A stretch of DNA of 64,000 nucleotides from Chryseobacterium indologenes. Lineage in GTDB: Bacteria > Bacteroidota > Bacteroidia > Flavobacteriales > Weeksellaceae. Shown here piece by piece: positions 52,346 through 61,049 of this stretch (position 1 is its first letter; each line of letters begins with the position of its first letter). The stretch spans positions 60,937-124,936 of the forward strand of contig NZ_LJOD01000014.1 of assembly GCF_001295265.1 (NCBI RefSeq), given 5' to 3'. Both the position numbers and the translations under genes were made by a program. Below the pieces are notes generated by a model. That model did not search any database and was not told the DNA's origin. It saw nothing but the letters and a program-made list of their open reading frames with translations.

Positions 52346-53236
52346 ATGAAATTCGGACAAGTAGAAGATCCTTCAAAAATAGATTTTACCCTCCCAAAAG
52401 ACCATCCCCGGACAAAAGACATTTTAAGCCGTAATAAAAAAGGGCTGGATACTATTTCCATTGGATGTGCCAAATGGAATAAAACCGATCTGAAAGGATT
52501 TTATCCCAAAGGAACTAAGGACGAGCTGACTTATTATGCCACACAGTTTAATTCTATTGAGCTGAATGCAACATTCTACGGAATGCCTACCCCTGAACAG
52601 GTAATGACATGGAAAGAAAAAACGCCTGAAAATTTTAAATTTTTCCCCAAAATAACCAATACAGTATCCCATTTCAGAAGACTGATTGATGTCACCGAGC
52701 CAGTAACTCACTTTGCTCAGGCGATTATGAATTTTGACGAGAAACTGGGAATGGCTTTCCTTCAGCTTCATGATAATTTCAAGCCAAAAGACTATGACAG
52801 ACTGGAAAAGTTTGTAAAAGACTGGCCTAAAGAAGTTCCCCTGGCCATTGAGCTCCGAAATACGGAATGGTTTACCAATGAAGAGATTTTAAATACAACC
52901 TGTGAACTTTTCGAGGACCATAATATCACCAATATTATTGTAGATACTGCTGGAAGAAGAGATATGCTTCACATGCGCCTGACTACACCAAACGCATTCA
53001 TCCGTTATGTGGGCGCCAACGCCGAAAGTGATTATAACCGCCTGGATGACTGGATGGAACATTTAACACGATGGAAAAAAGAAGGACTTCAGAATCTATA
53101 CTTCTTTGTACATCAGAATGTAGAGAAAGCATCTCCCCTGCTTTCGGCTTACTTCATCAAGAGAATGAATGAAGCATGGAAAACTGATCTTCATGTTCCT
53201 CATATGGCTGTTGAAAGTACAGGTACTCTTTTTTAA
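52346..53236 (+). CDS. DUF72 family (YecE-like) TIM-barrel protein
   Basis: A 296-residue protein of the DUF72 family. It shows the family's SIGCAKWNKTDLKGFYPKG, YYATQFNSIELNATFYGMP, WKEKTPENFKFFPKI and GMAFLQLHDNF, with later VPLAIELRNTEWF and NLYFFVHQNVEKASP. No reaction is firmly established for the family. It stands alone between terminators; a short TTGAGGaCCTCAA palindrome (52290-52302) lies 44 nt upstream of the ATG. Confidence 0.88.
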   Translation: MKFGQVEDPSKIDFTLPKDHPRTKDILSRNKKGLDTISIGCAKWNKTDLKGFYPKGTKDELTYYATQFNSIELNATFYGMPTPEQVMTWKEKTPENFKFFPKITNTVSHFRRLIDVTEPVTHFAQAIMNFDEKLGMAFLQLHDNFKPKDYDRLEKFVKDWPKEVPLAIELRNTEWFTNEEILNTTCELFEDHNITNIIVDTAGRRDMLHMRLTTPNAFIRYVGANAESDYNRLDDWMEHLTRWKKEGLQNLYFFVHQNVEKASPLLSAYFIKRMNEAWKTDLHVPHMAVESTGTLF

Positions 53237-53328
53237 TCAGGACAAAAATTATTTCAGTGTAAAACAGACCGTTGAAAATAAAATCTTCCAAAATACTGGT
53301 TTATATTGAAAAAATTAGTATTTTAGAG

Positions 53329-53358
53329 TATACCGATGTTCCCCTGGAACGCGGTATA
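53329..53358 (+). promoter_or_regulatory. Nested hairpin upstream of the 53376 gene
   Basis: TATACCG and CGGTATA enclose GTTCC and GGAAC, so two stems stack with a small internal loop. There is no T run, and the element lies 17 nt before the ATG at 53376, which suggests an operator or leader structure. Confidence 0.45.
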
Positions 53359-53375
53359 TTAAAATACGAAATGTC

Positions 53376-53606
53376 ATGGAAAAAAAAATTTGTACAATCA
53401 GCATTGTCAGCGACTGGCTGGGCGATGAATATACTTTTTATGAAGATCATAAAATAAAAAGGGATTACGACAATCATAGTTTAAATTCACACCAGACGGA
53501 ATGGCTGGAACCTCAGCAAATCAGCAAGCAAAATAAAGATAAACTGATCCGAAGCTGTCCTGAAGAACACAAAGAGCAGGTAATGCTTATTCTGGACTAT
53601 CCTTGA
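53376..53606 (+). CDS. Small protein of unknown function
   Basis: A 76-residue charged protein beginning MEKKICTISIVSDWLGDEYT and ending EEHKEQVMLILDYP. The composition (many acidic, Lys and Gln residues, hydrophobic start and end) is typical of a real soluble protein. It has a predicted beta strand at each end and a helical middle. I do not recognise the family. A terminator follows directly. Confidence 0.6.
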   Translation: MEKKICTISIVSDWLGDEYTFYEDHKIKRDYDNHSLNSHQTEWLEPQQISKQNKDKLIRSCPEEHKEQVMLILDYP

Positions 53607-53632
53607 TTTTATATATAAGTACCGGTAATGAG

Positions 53633-53668
53633 CAATAAGTAATATATCTGAAAATGTATTACTTATTG
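53633..53668. terminator. Bidirectional terminator overlapping the end of the 53663 gene
   Basis: CAATAAGTAATA and TATTACTTATTG form a 12-bp perfect stem with a 12-nt loop. It sits between convergent genes, and the right arm covers the stop codon of the minus-strand gene. Confidence 0.7.
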
Positions 53669-54256
53669 TTTATTTTTCCTCAGCAGAAGCACCAGATTCA
53701 GAAACAGAAGAAGAAAATCCAGGGTAACCCAGATTCCCAGTTTTGCATTTTCATAATTGTAGGCATCTACCTGTTTTTTTGCTATATCAGAAAGCTTTAC
53801 ACTTTGGTTGATGTAATTCTGCACTTCCACAATCTGGTCTATATTTTTATTAGGCACAGAATGCTGGGAGAAATAGACCATATTCTTTTTGCCCAGGTAT
53901 CCTATGATCCAGTATTCATCAGATTTACTCATCTGTAGATATTCAATTCTGTAATATTCAGGACGTATTTTCCCGATATGCCTGGGAAGTAATTCCCCGT
54001 TAACATCATGGTCAACATTAATCAGGTAAAAATCCAGTGTCTGGGGAAGTTTATTGATGACCTGCAGCCCGACTGAATTGTCAACAAATCCTACTGCACT
54101 TTTTTTAATAAACCAATACGTAAAAATAGAAATAGAAGACACTACTGTAAGGATACGGAAGAGCTTTGCCCATTTTGCCACCTTTCCCGATTTTATTTTA
54201 AACAAAACCAGAGAAAGCACACAAGCCCAAAAGATAACAAAAATGATAAATTCCAT
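53663..54256 (-). CDS. Predicted membrane protein of unknown function
   Basis: A 197-residue protein with membrane segments at the N-terminus (FIIFVIFWACVLSLVLF and LTVVSSISIFTYWFI) and one at the C-terminus (LGIWVTLDFLLLFLNLVLLL), separated by a soluble domain of about 110 residues with PQTLDFYLINVDHDVNG. The middle lies outside or inside the inner membrane. I do not recognise the family and the neighbours give no clue. Confidence 0.6.
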   Translation of the reverse strand: MEFIIFVIFWACVLSLVLFKIKSGKVAKWAKLFRILTVVSSISIFTYWFIKKSAVGFVDNSVGLQVINKLPQTLDFYLINVDHDVNGELLPRHIGKIRPEYYRIEYLQMSKSDEYWIIGYLGKKNMVYFSQHSVPNKNIDQIVEVQNYINQSVKLSDIAKKQVDAYNYENAKLGIWVTLDFLLLFLNLVLLLRKNKQ

Positions 54257-54443
54257 ACGGCAAAGATACTGATTTCACCTGAGTTTGGTAAAAGCAGAAG
54301 ATAAAGGCCGGATAAAAGGAAGCTTTATGAAGCCTGAAAACCAATGAAAATTCATTATCAGGTTTATACCATTAGGAAATTATAGTACGACGGATAATAA
54401 TAATGGCACCTTCCCCTCTCCGGCCTTAATTTAAAAATTTATA

Positions 54444-55088
54444 TTAGTCAACATTCCATTCTTTATAGAACTGATCCAGAAATGCCTGCATAAAATCATG
54501 TCTGTCCTGAGCCAGCTGCTTACCCTTTTCCGTATTCATCATATCTTTTAAAAGCAGTAATTTTTCATAGAAATGGTTGATTGTTGTACCATTCGATTTT
54601 TTATACTGATCTTTGGTCATTTCCAGATTGGGTTTAATTTCCGGATCGTACATGGGATTGTTTTTATACCCTCCGAAGTTGAATGTTCTTCCGATTCCGA
54701 TGGCGCCTATGGCATCAATACGGTCTGCATCCTGAACAATTTTAAGTTCAACAGGCGGGTTTTCGGGGATTTCTTTTCTGTTTTTAAACGATATATTTTT
54801 AATAATGAATAAAACCTGTTCTATCACTTCTTCAGGAACCTGCTGTTCTTCCAAAAATGTTCTTGAAATCTTTGGAGCTATGGTTTCATCTCCGTTGTGA
54901 AATTTAGGGTCTGCAATATCGTGCAGCAATGCGGACAACTCTACAACATCATGGTTACAGGTCTCTGTGTCTGCAATTTTTTTGGAAAGTTTCCATACTC
55001 TTTCAATATGGTACCAGTCATGCCCGGCTTCCGCTCCTTTCAGTTTTTCTTTTACAAATGCTACCGTGTTTTCAATTACGCTTTTCAT
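54444..55088 (-). CDS. HD-domain phosphohydrolase (YedJ-like)
   Basis: A 214-residue metal-dependent phosphohydrolase. HD motifs: GHDWYHIERVWKL (His), LSALLHDIADPKFHNGD (the HD pair) and VQDADRIDAIGAIG with the distal Asp. It resembles YedJ-type HD proteins, some of which are nucleotide phosphatases; the substrate is unknown. Its start overlaps the end of the alpha/beta hydrolase gene by 17 nt. Confidence 0.88.
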   Translation of the reverse strand: MKSVIENTVAFVKEKLKGAEAGHDWYHIERVWKLSKKIADTETCNHDVVELSALLHDIADPKFHNGDETIAPKISRTFLEEQQVPEEVIEQVLFIIKNISFKNRKEIPENPPVELKIVQDADRIDAIGAIGIGRTFNFGGYKNNPMYDPEIKPNLEMTKDQYKKSNGTTINHFYEKLLLLKDMMNTEKGKQLAQDRHDFMQAFLDQFYKEWNVD

Positions 55089-55929
55089 GAGTTTTTAATT
55101 CGTTTAAAATAATACTCCAGAGTTTTTGATTATAGCTTCTGAAAAAATTAATATGCCCAATTTCTTTTTTATCAGATTCGGAGGTTTTTACCAGTCGGTA
55201 GGTGGGCTTAAGATTAGGGTAGGTATCATTCAAAAGGCTCAGAACGCCTTTTTCTGTCAGCCATGCATCATCTTCAGCGCGTATCACGAATGTTTTCTGG
55301 GTTAATTTTTTAGAATAATCATCAATTTTCTCCAGCAGTCTGTTGGTTGATTTCTTGTTTAAAATTAAGGTTCTCCAGTCAAATGCGCAATTTTTCGGAA
55401 GACTTTCTCCCAGCCCGAACCAATGGGCCGGAAAATAGCCTAATAACCTGGTTGTTACAGGCTGTGCAATCCCGAATCCGAGATAGGCTTCAATTTTTGT
55501 TTTTCCTTTCAGGTTTCCTACAAAAGCGTTTTGTGTACCAACGAAAATCAATTCATCAAACATTACCGAGTCTTCGTTCATTCCCAGGATCAGTGCTCCT
55601 ACCGAATGTCCCAGACAGTATTTTCTGTATTCCGGAAATTCAGCTTTTATATACTGTGTTAAGGTTTTATAATCTACTGATCCCCAGATCCGCATTGAAG
55701 CTTTAAAGCCTTTCATCTCTGAAGGTTTTGAAAGCCCTATTCCTCTGTAGTCATAGGTAATAACAGTGAACCCGTGCTCTGAAAAGTACTGGGCAAAAGA
55801 AAAATAGACCTGCTGCTTTACCCCAGTTGCCGAATTGATGAGCAGGAGGCTCCCGTTACTTTTTTCAGGCCGAAAAAGGTGTGCAGTAAGTGATATATGA
55901 TCTTTTGTGGTAAGCGAAAGTTTTTCCAT
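55072..55929 (-). CDS. Alpha/beta hydrolase
   Basis: A 285-residue hydrolase. Features: LLINSATGVKQQVYFSFAQYF (oxyanion region), VITYDYRGIGLS, the nucleophile elbow CLGHSVGALIL with Ser, the acid in AEDDAWL, and the catalytic His in EIGHINFFR. It is cytoplasmic, with no signal peptide. The physiological ester is unknown. Confidence 0.88.
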   Translation of the reverse strand: MEKLSLTTKDHISLTAHLFRPEKSNGSLLLINSATGVKQQVYFSFAQYFSEHGFTVITYDYRGIGLSKPSEMKGFKASMRIWGSVDYKTLTQYIKAEFPEYRKYCLGHSVGALILGMNEDSVMFDELIFVGTQNAFVGNLKGKTKIEAYLGFGIAQPVTTRLLGYFPAHWFGLGESLPKNCAFDWRTLILNKKSTNRLLEKIDDYSKKLTQKTFVIRAEDDAWLTEKGVLSLLNDTYPNLKPTYRLVKTSESDKKEIGHINFFRSYNQKLWSIILNELKTHEKRN

Positions 55930-55940
55930 ACAGGTAAAAA

Positions 55941-55970
55941 GAAAAAATCCACTATAAAAGTGGAAATTTT
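55941..55970 (-). terminator. Weak terminator after the ribokinase gene
   Basis: On the minus strand TCCACT and AGTGGA form a 6-bp stem with a 5-nt loop followed by a T-rich run. The stem is short, so function is uncertain. Confidence 0.45.
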
Positions 55971-56020
55971 ACTTATTATTTTACACAAAATCTCAGAGTT
56001 TCGATATGTGGTAAATAGCT

Positions 56021-56908
56021 TTAAAGGAAATCTGACATTCTTGGCAGCCCTGTTTGTGAACCTTTCCCCCTGGAGACCCTTGATGAGACTTCATTCCCGA
56101 ATTTTACACATTCCTGAATGGAATTTCCGTGACAGAGTGCAATAGCAAACCCTGAAGTAAAGGCATCTCCCATTCCCATTTTATAAACGGTCTCGTCTTT
56201 ATCATTTCTGTAGTACTTCATTTCTGTTCCGTCAAAATAGATGGTAGAATTGGTATCATCTCTTACAAAAACCTTATTGAAATATTTTTTAAGTACTTCT
56301 TCCCGCTGTTCTTCACCGAAAAGAATATACAGCTCACTGCTTTTAGCCACAATGAAATCTGCATTTTCAATCAGCTCATCACTTAATTTCACGGCTGGTG
56401 AAGCATACAGGCCTACTTTTCTGCCGTATTTTTTAGCTTTTCTCACAGTATATTCTACTGTTTCCATAGCCACTTCCAGCTGCACAAGAACAAGGTCTGC
56501 GGTATGAAAATAGCGGTCTGCTTCTTCTATATGTTCTATTCCCAGACACTTGTTGGCAGCGGGTACCACTACAATCGCTGCATTTCCGTTACTGGTTGTT
56601 ACGTATGCTGTTCCGGTTGCTTCACGGTCTGTTTCATGAACAAAGCCTACGTTTACATTTTCGCTCACCAGATTTCTCATGATCTGCTGGCCCAGAGGAT
56701 CCATCCCCACACATCCTACAAAATAGACACTGGCTCCAAGTCTTGCCGTTCCAACCGCCTGATTGGCACCTTTACCACCGAAGTAGCTGTCTGAATTCAC
56801 GGCTAAAACCGTTTCATTAGGCTGGGGAAGTTTTTCTGTTTCTAAAACCAGATCAATAGATGAGCTGCCTACAACAATAATTTTGGGTTGTTCAGATGAG
56901 AAGTTCAT
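56021..56908 (-). CDS. Ribokinase-like PfkB sugar kinase
   Basis: A 295-residue PfkB-family kinase. The N-terminal signature is YFGGKGANQAVGTARLGA, the sugar-binding strand is IIVVGSSSIDLVLETEKLP, and the catalytic part has KMGMGDAFTSGFA, in which the Asp of GxGD is the catalytic base; the more usual form is DTxGAGD. Ribokinase would phosphorylate ribose at O5. The altered signature leaves the substrate open among pentoses and related sugars. It lies alone on the minus strand with a hairpin downstream. Confidence 0.82.
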   Translation of the reverse strand: MNFSSEQPKIIVVGSSSIDLVLETEKLPQPNETVLAVNSDSYFGGKGANQAVGTARLGASVYFVGCVGMDPLGQQIMRNLVSENVNVGFVHETDREATGTAYVTTSNGNAAIVVVPAANKCLGIEHIEEADRYFHTADLVLVQLEVAMETVEYTVRKAKKYGRKVGLYASPAVKLSDELIENADFIVAKSSELYILFGEEQREEVLKKYFNKVFVRDDTNSTIYFDGTEMKYYRNDKDETVYKMGMGDAFTSGFAIALCHGNSIQECVKFGNEVSSRVSRGKGSQTGLPRMSDFL

Positions 56909-56975
56909 TGGTGTTTTTTCATTAATTTTATAAAAATTTATTCCTGAGATATCGTTTCAAAAATAGCTAATTTAA

Positions 56976-57611
56976 TTAACTTATTTCAATAAATTCTGTA
57001 ATAATCTTGACTGGTTTTCCAGACTTGTCGTACGCAATATAGCTGGCATAAAATCCTTCTCCATATCCGGTTTCAAATGCAAAAATAGTTCCCGGATGCG
57101 CTTCGGAAGGCTTCAGAAAAGCATACTGGTCTATAGCCCCTTTCTCATCAAAAAAATATTCATGGAAAAATTCTTCGTAAATTCCCATAAAATCTGCGCC
57201 TTTGCTGTGGTAAAGTCTTTTTTCCAGTTCGTTGAGACTGTTCTGGGTATCTGCATCCATAAAGCACCCCATTCCGCTTTCTACCGGATATCCAAAAACT
57301 TCTTCTTCCGCAAGATCTTTGGTATCCTGGCCGTCAGTTACCGCCATTTTCCAATCTGTAACGGCTTCGCTGCTGAAAATAATTTCGGCATATGCCACAC
57401 AGTTACTTTCTCTTTCTTTGTGCAGCAGAACAGAGAAATTTCCTTTTGGGAATTCTGTAGAGAACGGCAGCATATCATTGGTGATCAGAGGATCACAGGC
57501 CACCAGTTTACCGCTGGAAAGGTAGATCTTTCCTACTTCAAAGCTTTCAAGCAGAGGGCTTTCTACAAACTCCTTCGAGAACAGCTTTTTTATATTTTCT
57601 AGGTGTGTCAT
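56976..57611 (-). CDS. DUF4241 domain protein
   Basis: A 211-residue protein of the DUF4241 family. It has FEVGKIYLSSGKLVACDPLI at the start of the domain, NCVAYAEIIFSS and VTDGQDTKDLAEEEVFGYPV, and a Cys-containing GMGCFMDADTQNSLN motif, with FAFETGYGEGFYASYIAYD near the end. The function is unknown. There is no signal peptide. valS follows on the same strand. Confidence 0.82.
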   Translation of the reverse strand: MTHLENIKKLFSKEFVESPLLESFEVGKIYLSSGKLVACDPLITNDMLPFSTEFPKGNFSVLLHKERESNCVAYAEIIFSSEAVTDWKMAVTDGQDTKDLAEEEVFGYPVESGMGCFMDADTQNSLNELEKRLYHSKGADFMGIYEEFFHEYFFDEKGAIDQYAFLKPSEAHPGTIFAFETGYGEGFYASYIAYDKSGKPVKIITEFIEIS

Positions 57612-57631
57612 TTTAATTCTTCTTTTTAAAT

Positions 57632-57666
57632 TGTCAGGCTGAACACGTTTTGTGCCCAGCCTGACA
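57632..57666 (-). terminator. Terminator after valS
   Basis: TGTCAGGCTG and CAGCCTGACA form a 10-bp perfect stem, with a smaller inner CAC/GTG pair, followed by A/T-rich sequence. It lies 24 nt beyond the valS stop. Confidence 0.75.
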
Positions 57667-57689
57667 TTTTGATAAAGCTATTGTCTAAG

Positions 57690-60305
57690 TTACAAACTTT
57701 TCAGTTTCTCTTCCAAAATAGCAATTTTATCCTGAGCATCTTTCTGCTTCTTACGTTCTGTTTCCACCACTTCCGGTTTGGCGTTGGCTACAAACTTTTC
57801 ATTGGAAAGTTTCTTTTCTACAGAAATCAGGAATCCTTTCAGATATTTAAGCTCTTCTTCTGTCTTCTCTTTTTCTTCTCCTAAATCCAGGCTTTCGCTT
57901 AAAGGAATAGAAACTTCAGTAGCTCCTACCAGGAATGTAAAGCTTGGCTTATCTGTTTTGGTTCCAAAATGAATTTCAGAAACGTTGGCCAGTTTTCTGA
58001 TCACTGCTTCGTTGGCAAATTCAGTTGCGTTGGTATAAATTTCAGCAGATTCTCTTGGAGAAATCCCTTTGGTCTGACGGTAATTTCTAACTCCGGAAAT
58101 CAGTTCTGCAGCGGTTTCAAATTTTCTGATCACTTCTTCATTAAATTCACCGGATTTCTTCTGCTGAGCGATGATTAATGCTTCTTCTGTGCTTCTTTCT
58201 GAAATGATATGCCATAGTTCTTCTGTTAAGAAAGGCATAAACGGATGCAGAAGTTTCATCAGTTCTTCGAAGAATACAATTGTTCTGTCATATACTTCTT
58301 TAGAAATACCTTCCCCATAGTTTGGTTTGATGGCTTCAAGATACCATCCACAGAAGTCATCCCAGATCAGTTTATAGATCAGATGTAAAGCATCAGAAAT
58401 TCTGAATTTCTCAAACTGATCTTCAATTTCGGCAATTGTTTTATTCAATTTATTTTCAAACCATTCAATAGTCTGAATTTCTGCTGCATTAGCAGGTTTA
58501 TCTTCATGACTCCACATATTGATCAGGCGGAAAGCATTCCAGATCTTCGTCATAAAGTTTCTTCCCTGAAGCATAAGATCTTCATCAAAAAGAAGGTCAT
58601 TTCCTGCTGCGGAGCTCAATAAAATTCCTACACGAACTCCGTCTGCCCCGTATTTATCTATTAATTCAATAGGATCCGGAGAGTTTCCTAAAGATTTAGA
58701 CATTTTTCTTCTCTGCTTGTCTCTTACGATCCCTGTGAAGTACACATTCTTGAAAGGAACTTCTTTTCTGTACTCCAATCCGGCCATAATCATTCTGGCT
58801 ACCCAGAAGAAAATAATATCCGGAGCTGTTACCAGATCAGATGTTGGATAGTAATAGCTGATATCTTTATTTTCAGGATCAAGCAGCCCGTCGAATACAG
58901 ACATTGGCCATAACCATGATGAGAACCAGGTATCCAGCGCATCGTCATCCTGTCTAAGGTTTTCTGTGGTTAATTCACTGTTTCCTGTTTTCTGTTTTGC
59001 CAATTCTAAAGCTTCTTCTCTGGTTTCGGCTACTACAAAGTCTTCATCTCCTGTTCCGTAGTAATATGCGGGAATCTGCTGTCCCCACCAAAGCTGACGG
59101 GAAATATTCCAGTCCCGGATGTTTTCCATCCAGTGCTTATAGGTGTTTTTAAATTTTTCAGGATAGAACTTCACCTCATCGTCCATTACAACATCCAAAG
59201 CCGGTTTAGCAATTTCAGACATTTTCAGGAACCACTGTACTGAAACCTTAGGCTCTATAACAGCCCCTGTTCTTTCGGATGTTCCTACTTTATTTACATA
59301 GTCTTCGGCTTTCAGCAAAAGATCTTTTTCCTGCAATTCTTTAGCGATCTGCTTTCTTACTTCAAATCTGTTCTGGCCAGCATAATGAAGACCGTGCTCA
59401 TTAAGGTTTCCGTCATCATCCAGAGCGTCAATCATCGGAAGATTATGTTTCTGCCCGATTTCATAGTCATTGGTATCGTGGGCAGGGGTAATTTTCAATG
59501 CCCCTGTTCCGAATTCAATATCTACATATTCATCTTCAATAATCGGGATCACTCTGTTAACAATTGGTACAATTGCATTTTTACCTTTCAGATGTGCATA
59601 TCTTTCATCATTCGGATTGATGCATATGGCAGTATCTCCGAAAATGGTTTCAGGACGTGTAGTAGCTACCGAAAGGAACTCTTCTGAACCTTCGATTTTA
59701 TATTTAAGGAAATACAGCTTACCATTCTGTTCTTTAAAGATCACCTCTTCATCTGAAATATTGGTTTTAGCTTCAGGATCCCAGTTAACCATTCTATATC
59801 CTCTGTAGATCAAACCTTTGTTATAAAGGTCTACAAAGCTTTTGATTACCTGTTGCGAAAGCTTGTCTTCCATGGTAAAACGGGTTCTGTCCCAATCGCA
59901 TGAACATCCTAATTTTTTCAATTGCTCAAGGATTGTTCCTCCGTATTTGTTGGTCCAGTCCCAGGCATGTTTTAAGAATTCTTCACGGGTGATATCAGAT
60001 TTACTGACCCCTTCAGACTTCAGTTTAGCAACAACTTTAGCTTCAGTAGCAATTGAAGCGTGATCTGTTCCCGGAATCCAGCAGGCATTGAAACCCTGCA
60101 TTCTTGCACGACGGACCAGAACATCCTGAATGGTATTGTTAAGCATATGCCCCATGTGCAAGATCCCCGTTACGTTTGGCGGAGGAATTACAACAGTATA
60201 CGGCGGCTTGTCATTCGGTTCTGAATGGAAGTACTTGTTTTCCATCCAGTAATTGTACCACTTTTGTTCTGTTTCCTGTGGATTGTACTTTTCTGAAATC
60301 TGCAT
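57690..60305 (-). CDS. valS: Valine-tRNA ligase
   Basis: An 871-residue class I aminoacyl-tRNA synthetase. The HIGH-type motif is PPNVTGILHMGHML (residues 42-55), the editing domain shows TTRPETIFGDTAI with later VPIVNRVIPI and EYVDIEFGTGALKITPAHD, and the KMSKS motif is in QRRKMSKSLGN near residue 533. A C-terminal coiled-coil (about 800-871, EKEKTEEELKYLKGFLISVE and related) is normal for ValRS. It has no neighbours on the same transcript except the DUF4241 gene downstream. Confidence 0.97.
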   Translation of the reverse strand: MQISEKYNPQETEQKWYNYWMENKYFHSEPNDKPPYTVVIPPPNVTGILHMGHMLNNTIQDVLVRRARMQGFNACWIPGTDHASIATEAKVVAKLKSEGVSKSDITREEFLKHAWDWTNKYGGTILEQLKKLGCSCDWDRTRFTMEDKLSQQVIKSFVDLYNKGLIYRGYRMVNWDPEAKTNISDEEVIFKEQNGKLYFLKYKIEGSEEFLSVATTRPETIFGDTAICINPNDERYAHLKGKNAIVPIVNRVIPIIEDEYVDIEFGTGALKITPAHDTNDYEIGQKHNLPMIDALDDDGNLNEHGLHYAGQNRFEVRKQIAKELQEKDLLLKAEDYVNKVGTSERTGAVIEPKVSVQWFLKMSEIAKPALDVVMDDEVKFYPEKFKNTYKHWMENIRDWNISRQLWWGQQIPAYYYGTGDEDFVVAETREEALELAKQKTGNSELTTENLRQDDDALDTWFSSWLWPMSVFDGLLDPENKDISYYYPTSDLVTAPDIIFFWVARMIMAGLEYRKEVPFKNVYFTGIVRDKQRRKMSKSLGNSPDPIELIDKYGADGVRVGILLSSAAGNDLLFDEDLMLQGRNFMTKIWNAFRLINMWSHEDKPANAAEIQTIEWFENKLNKTIAEIEDQFEKFRISDALHLIYKLIWDDFCGWYLEAIKPNYGEGISKEVYDRTIVFFEELMKLLHPFMPFLTEELWHIISERSTEEALIIAQQKKSGEFNEEVIRKFETAAELISGVRNYRQTKGISPRESAEIYTNATEFANEAVIRKLANVSEIHFGTKTDKPSFTFLVGATEVSIPLSESLDLGEEKEKTEEELKYLKGFLISVEKKLSNEKFVANAKPEVVETERKKQKDAQDKIAILEEKLKSL

Positions 60306-60333
60306 AAATTCTGTTTCTTTAATTTACAATTTG

Positions 60334-60341
60334 CAAAAATA
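60334..60341 (-). promoter_or_regulatory. -7 element of valS
   Basis: Minus-strand TATTTTTG fits TAnnTTTG, 28 nt before the valS ATG. No -33 TTG is evident. Confidence 0.4.
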
Positions 60342-60383
60342 GTCTAAAGAAAAAAAATTTTAAGTATGAATTAAAATAATTTT

Positions 60384-60391
60384 TAACTTTG
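60384..60391 (+). promoter_or_regulatory. -7 element of the DUF1573 gene
   Basis: TAACTTTG is a full match to TAnnTTTG, 42 nt before the ATG chosen at 60434. It lies inside the longer upstream frame, which supports the later start. Confidence 0.5.
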
Positions 60392-60433
60392 TTTCTCAAA
60401 ATTTATCTAACAAACATATTAACATTCAAGAAT

Positions 60434-60898
60434 ATGAAAAAATTAATTGCAGGAATTGCATTATTTGGGACATTTGCTCTGGCATCTGCACAGACTATTA
60501 CATTTGACAGAACGATTTATGATTACGGGACTATCAAAACCAATGCTGACGGTACAAGATTCTTCACGGTAACGAACACTGGTGATAAGCCTCTGATCAT
60601 TTCCAATGTAAAGCCTTCTTGCGGATGTACTACCCCTGAGTTCAGCCAGGACCCAATCATGCCAGGAAAATCTGCTAAAATCAAAGTTGGATACAATACT
60701 GCATCAAACGGACCTTTCAATAAGATGATTGAGGTTTTTTCTAACGACCCGGCTAACAGCAGAAGTGTAATCCACATTCAGGGTACTGTAGATCCAAACG
60801 CTCCTGAACCGAAGCCATTAACTCCTGCAGAGCAGAAAGCTGCTGCAAAGGCTGAGAAAAAAGCTGCTAGACTTGCGAAAAAAGCTGCCGCAAAGTAA
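60434..60898 (+). CDS. Secreted DUF1573 protein
   Basis: A 154-residue exported protein. The start at 60434 gives the signal peptide MKKLIAGIALFGTFALASAQ; the longer frame from 60389 has no such signal and contains the promoter box. The Ig-like DUF1573 domain is clear: ITFDRTIYDYGTIKTNADGT, FFTVTNTGDKPLIISNVKPS, CGCTTPEFSQDPIMPGKSAK and VFSNDPANSRSVIHIQGTVD. The C-terminus is a Lys/Ala-rich tail (AAKAEKKAARLAKKAAAK). DUF1573 proteins are common in Bacteroidota envelopes; the role is unknown. A strong terminator follows. Confidence 0.9.
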   Translation: MKKLIAGIALFGTFALASAQTITFDRTIYDYGTIKTNADGTRFFTVTNTGDKPLIISNVKPSCGCTTPEFSQDPIMPGKSAKIKVGYNTASNGPFNKMIEVFSNDPANSRSVIHIQGTVDPNAPEPKPLTPAEQKAAAKAEKKAARLAKKAAAK

Positions 60899-60920
60899 TC
60901 TCTACTAAAAAAATAAAAGG

Positions 60921-60949
60921 ACCGTCTTCACTTGGAGACGGTTTTTTTA
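60921..60949 (+). terminator. Terminator after the DUF1573 gene
   Basis: ACCGTCT and AGACGGT form a stem with an 8-nt loop followed by seven T residues. Confidence 0.85.
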
Positions 60950-61049
60950 TTACATTTATAGTACCTATAGATATAATATGTACGGAATTCCGTTTCCGGA
61001 TTCCGGATCTGCAACAAATTTAAAACACTTTTTAATCTTTTAATACGAT

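Noticed and set aside
53272..53457. 61-codon frame overlapping the start of the 53376 gene
   Set aside because: It overlaps the better small gene in another frame and spans the hairpin; its composition is not protein-like.
54303..54427. AAGGCCGG / CCGGCCTT inverted repeat about 108 nt apart
   Set aside because: The words are short and partly self-palindromic, the spacer is long, and no T-run follows; not good enough for a terminator.
60389..60433. Longer start for the DUF1573 protein
   Set aside because: The upstream extension contains the -7 promoter box and hides the signal peptide.
60982..60993. Perfect ACGGAATTCCGT palindrome before the PPK2 gene
   Set aside because: Noted in the gene entry, but a single 12-bp palindrome without a known regulator nearby is weak evidence for an operator.
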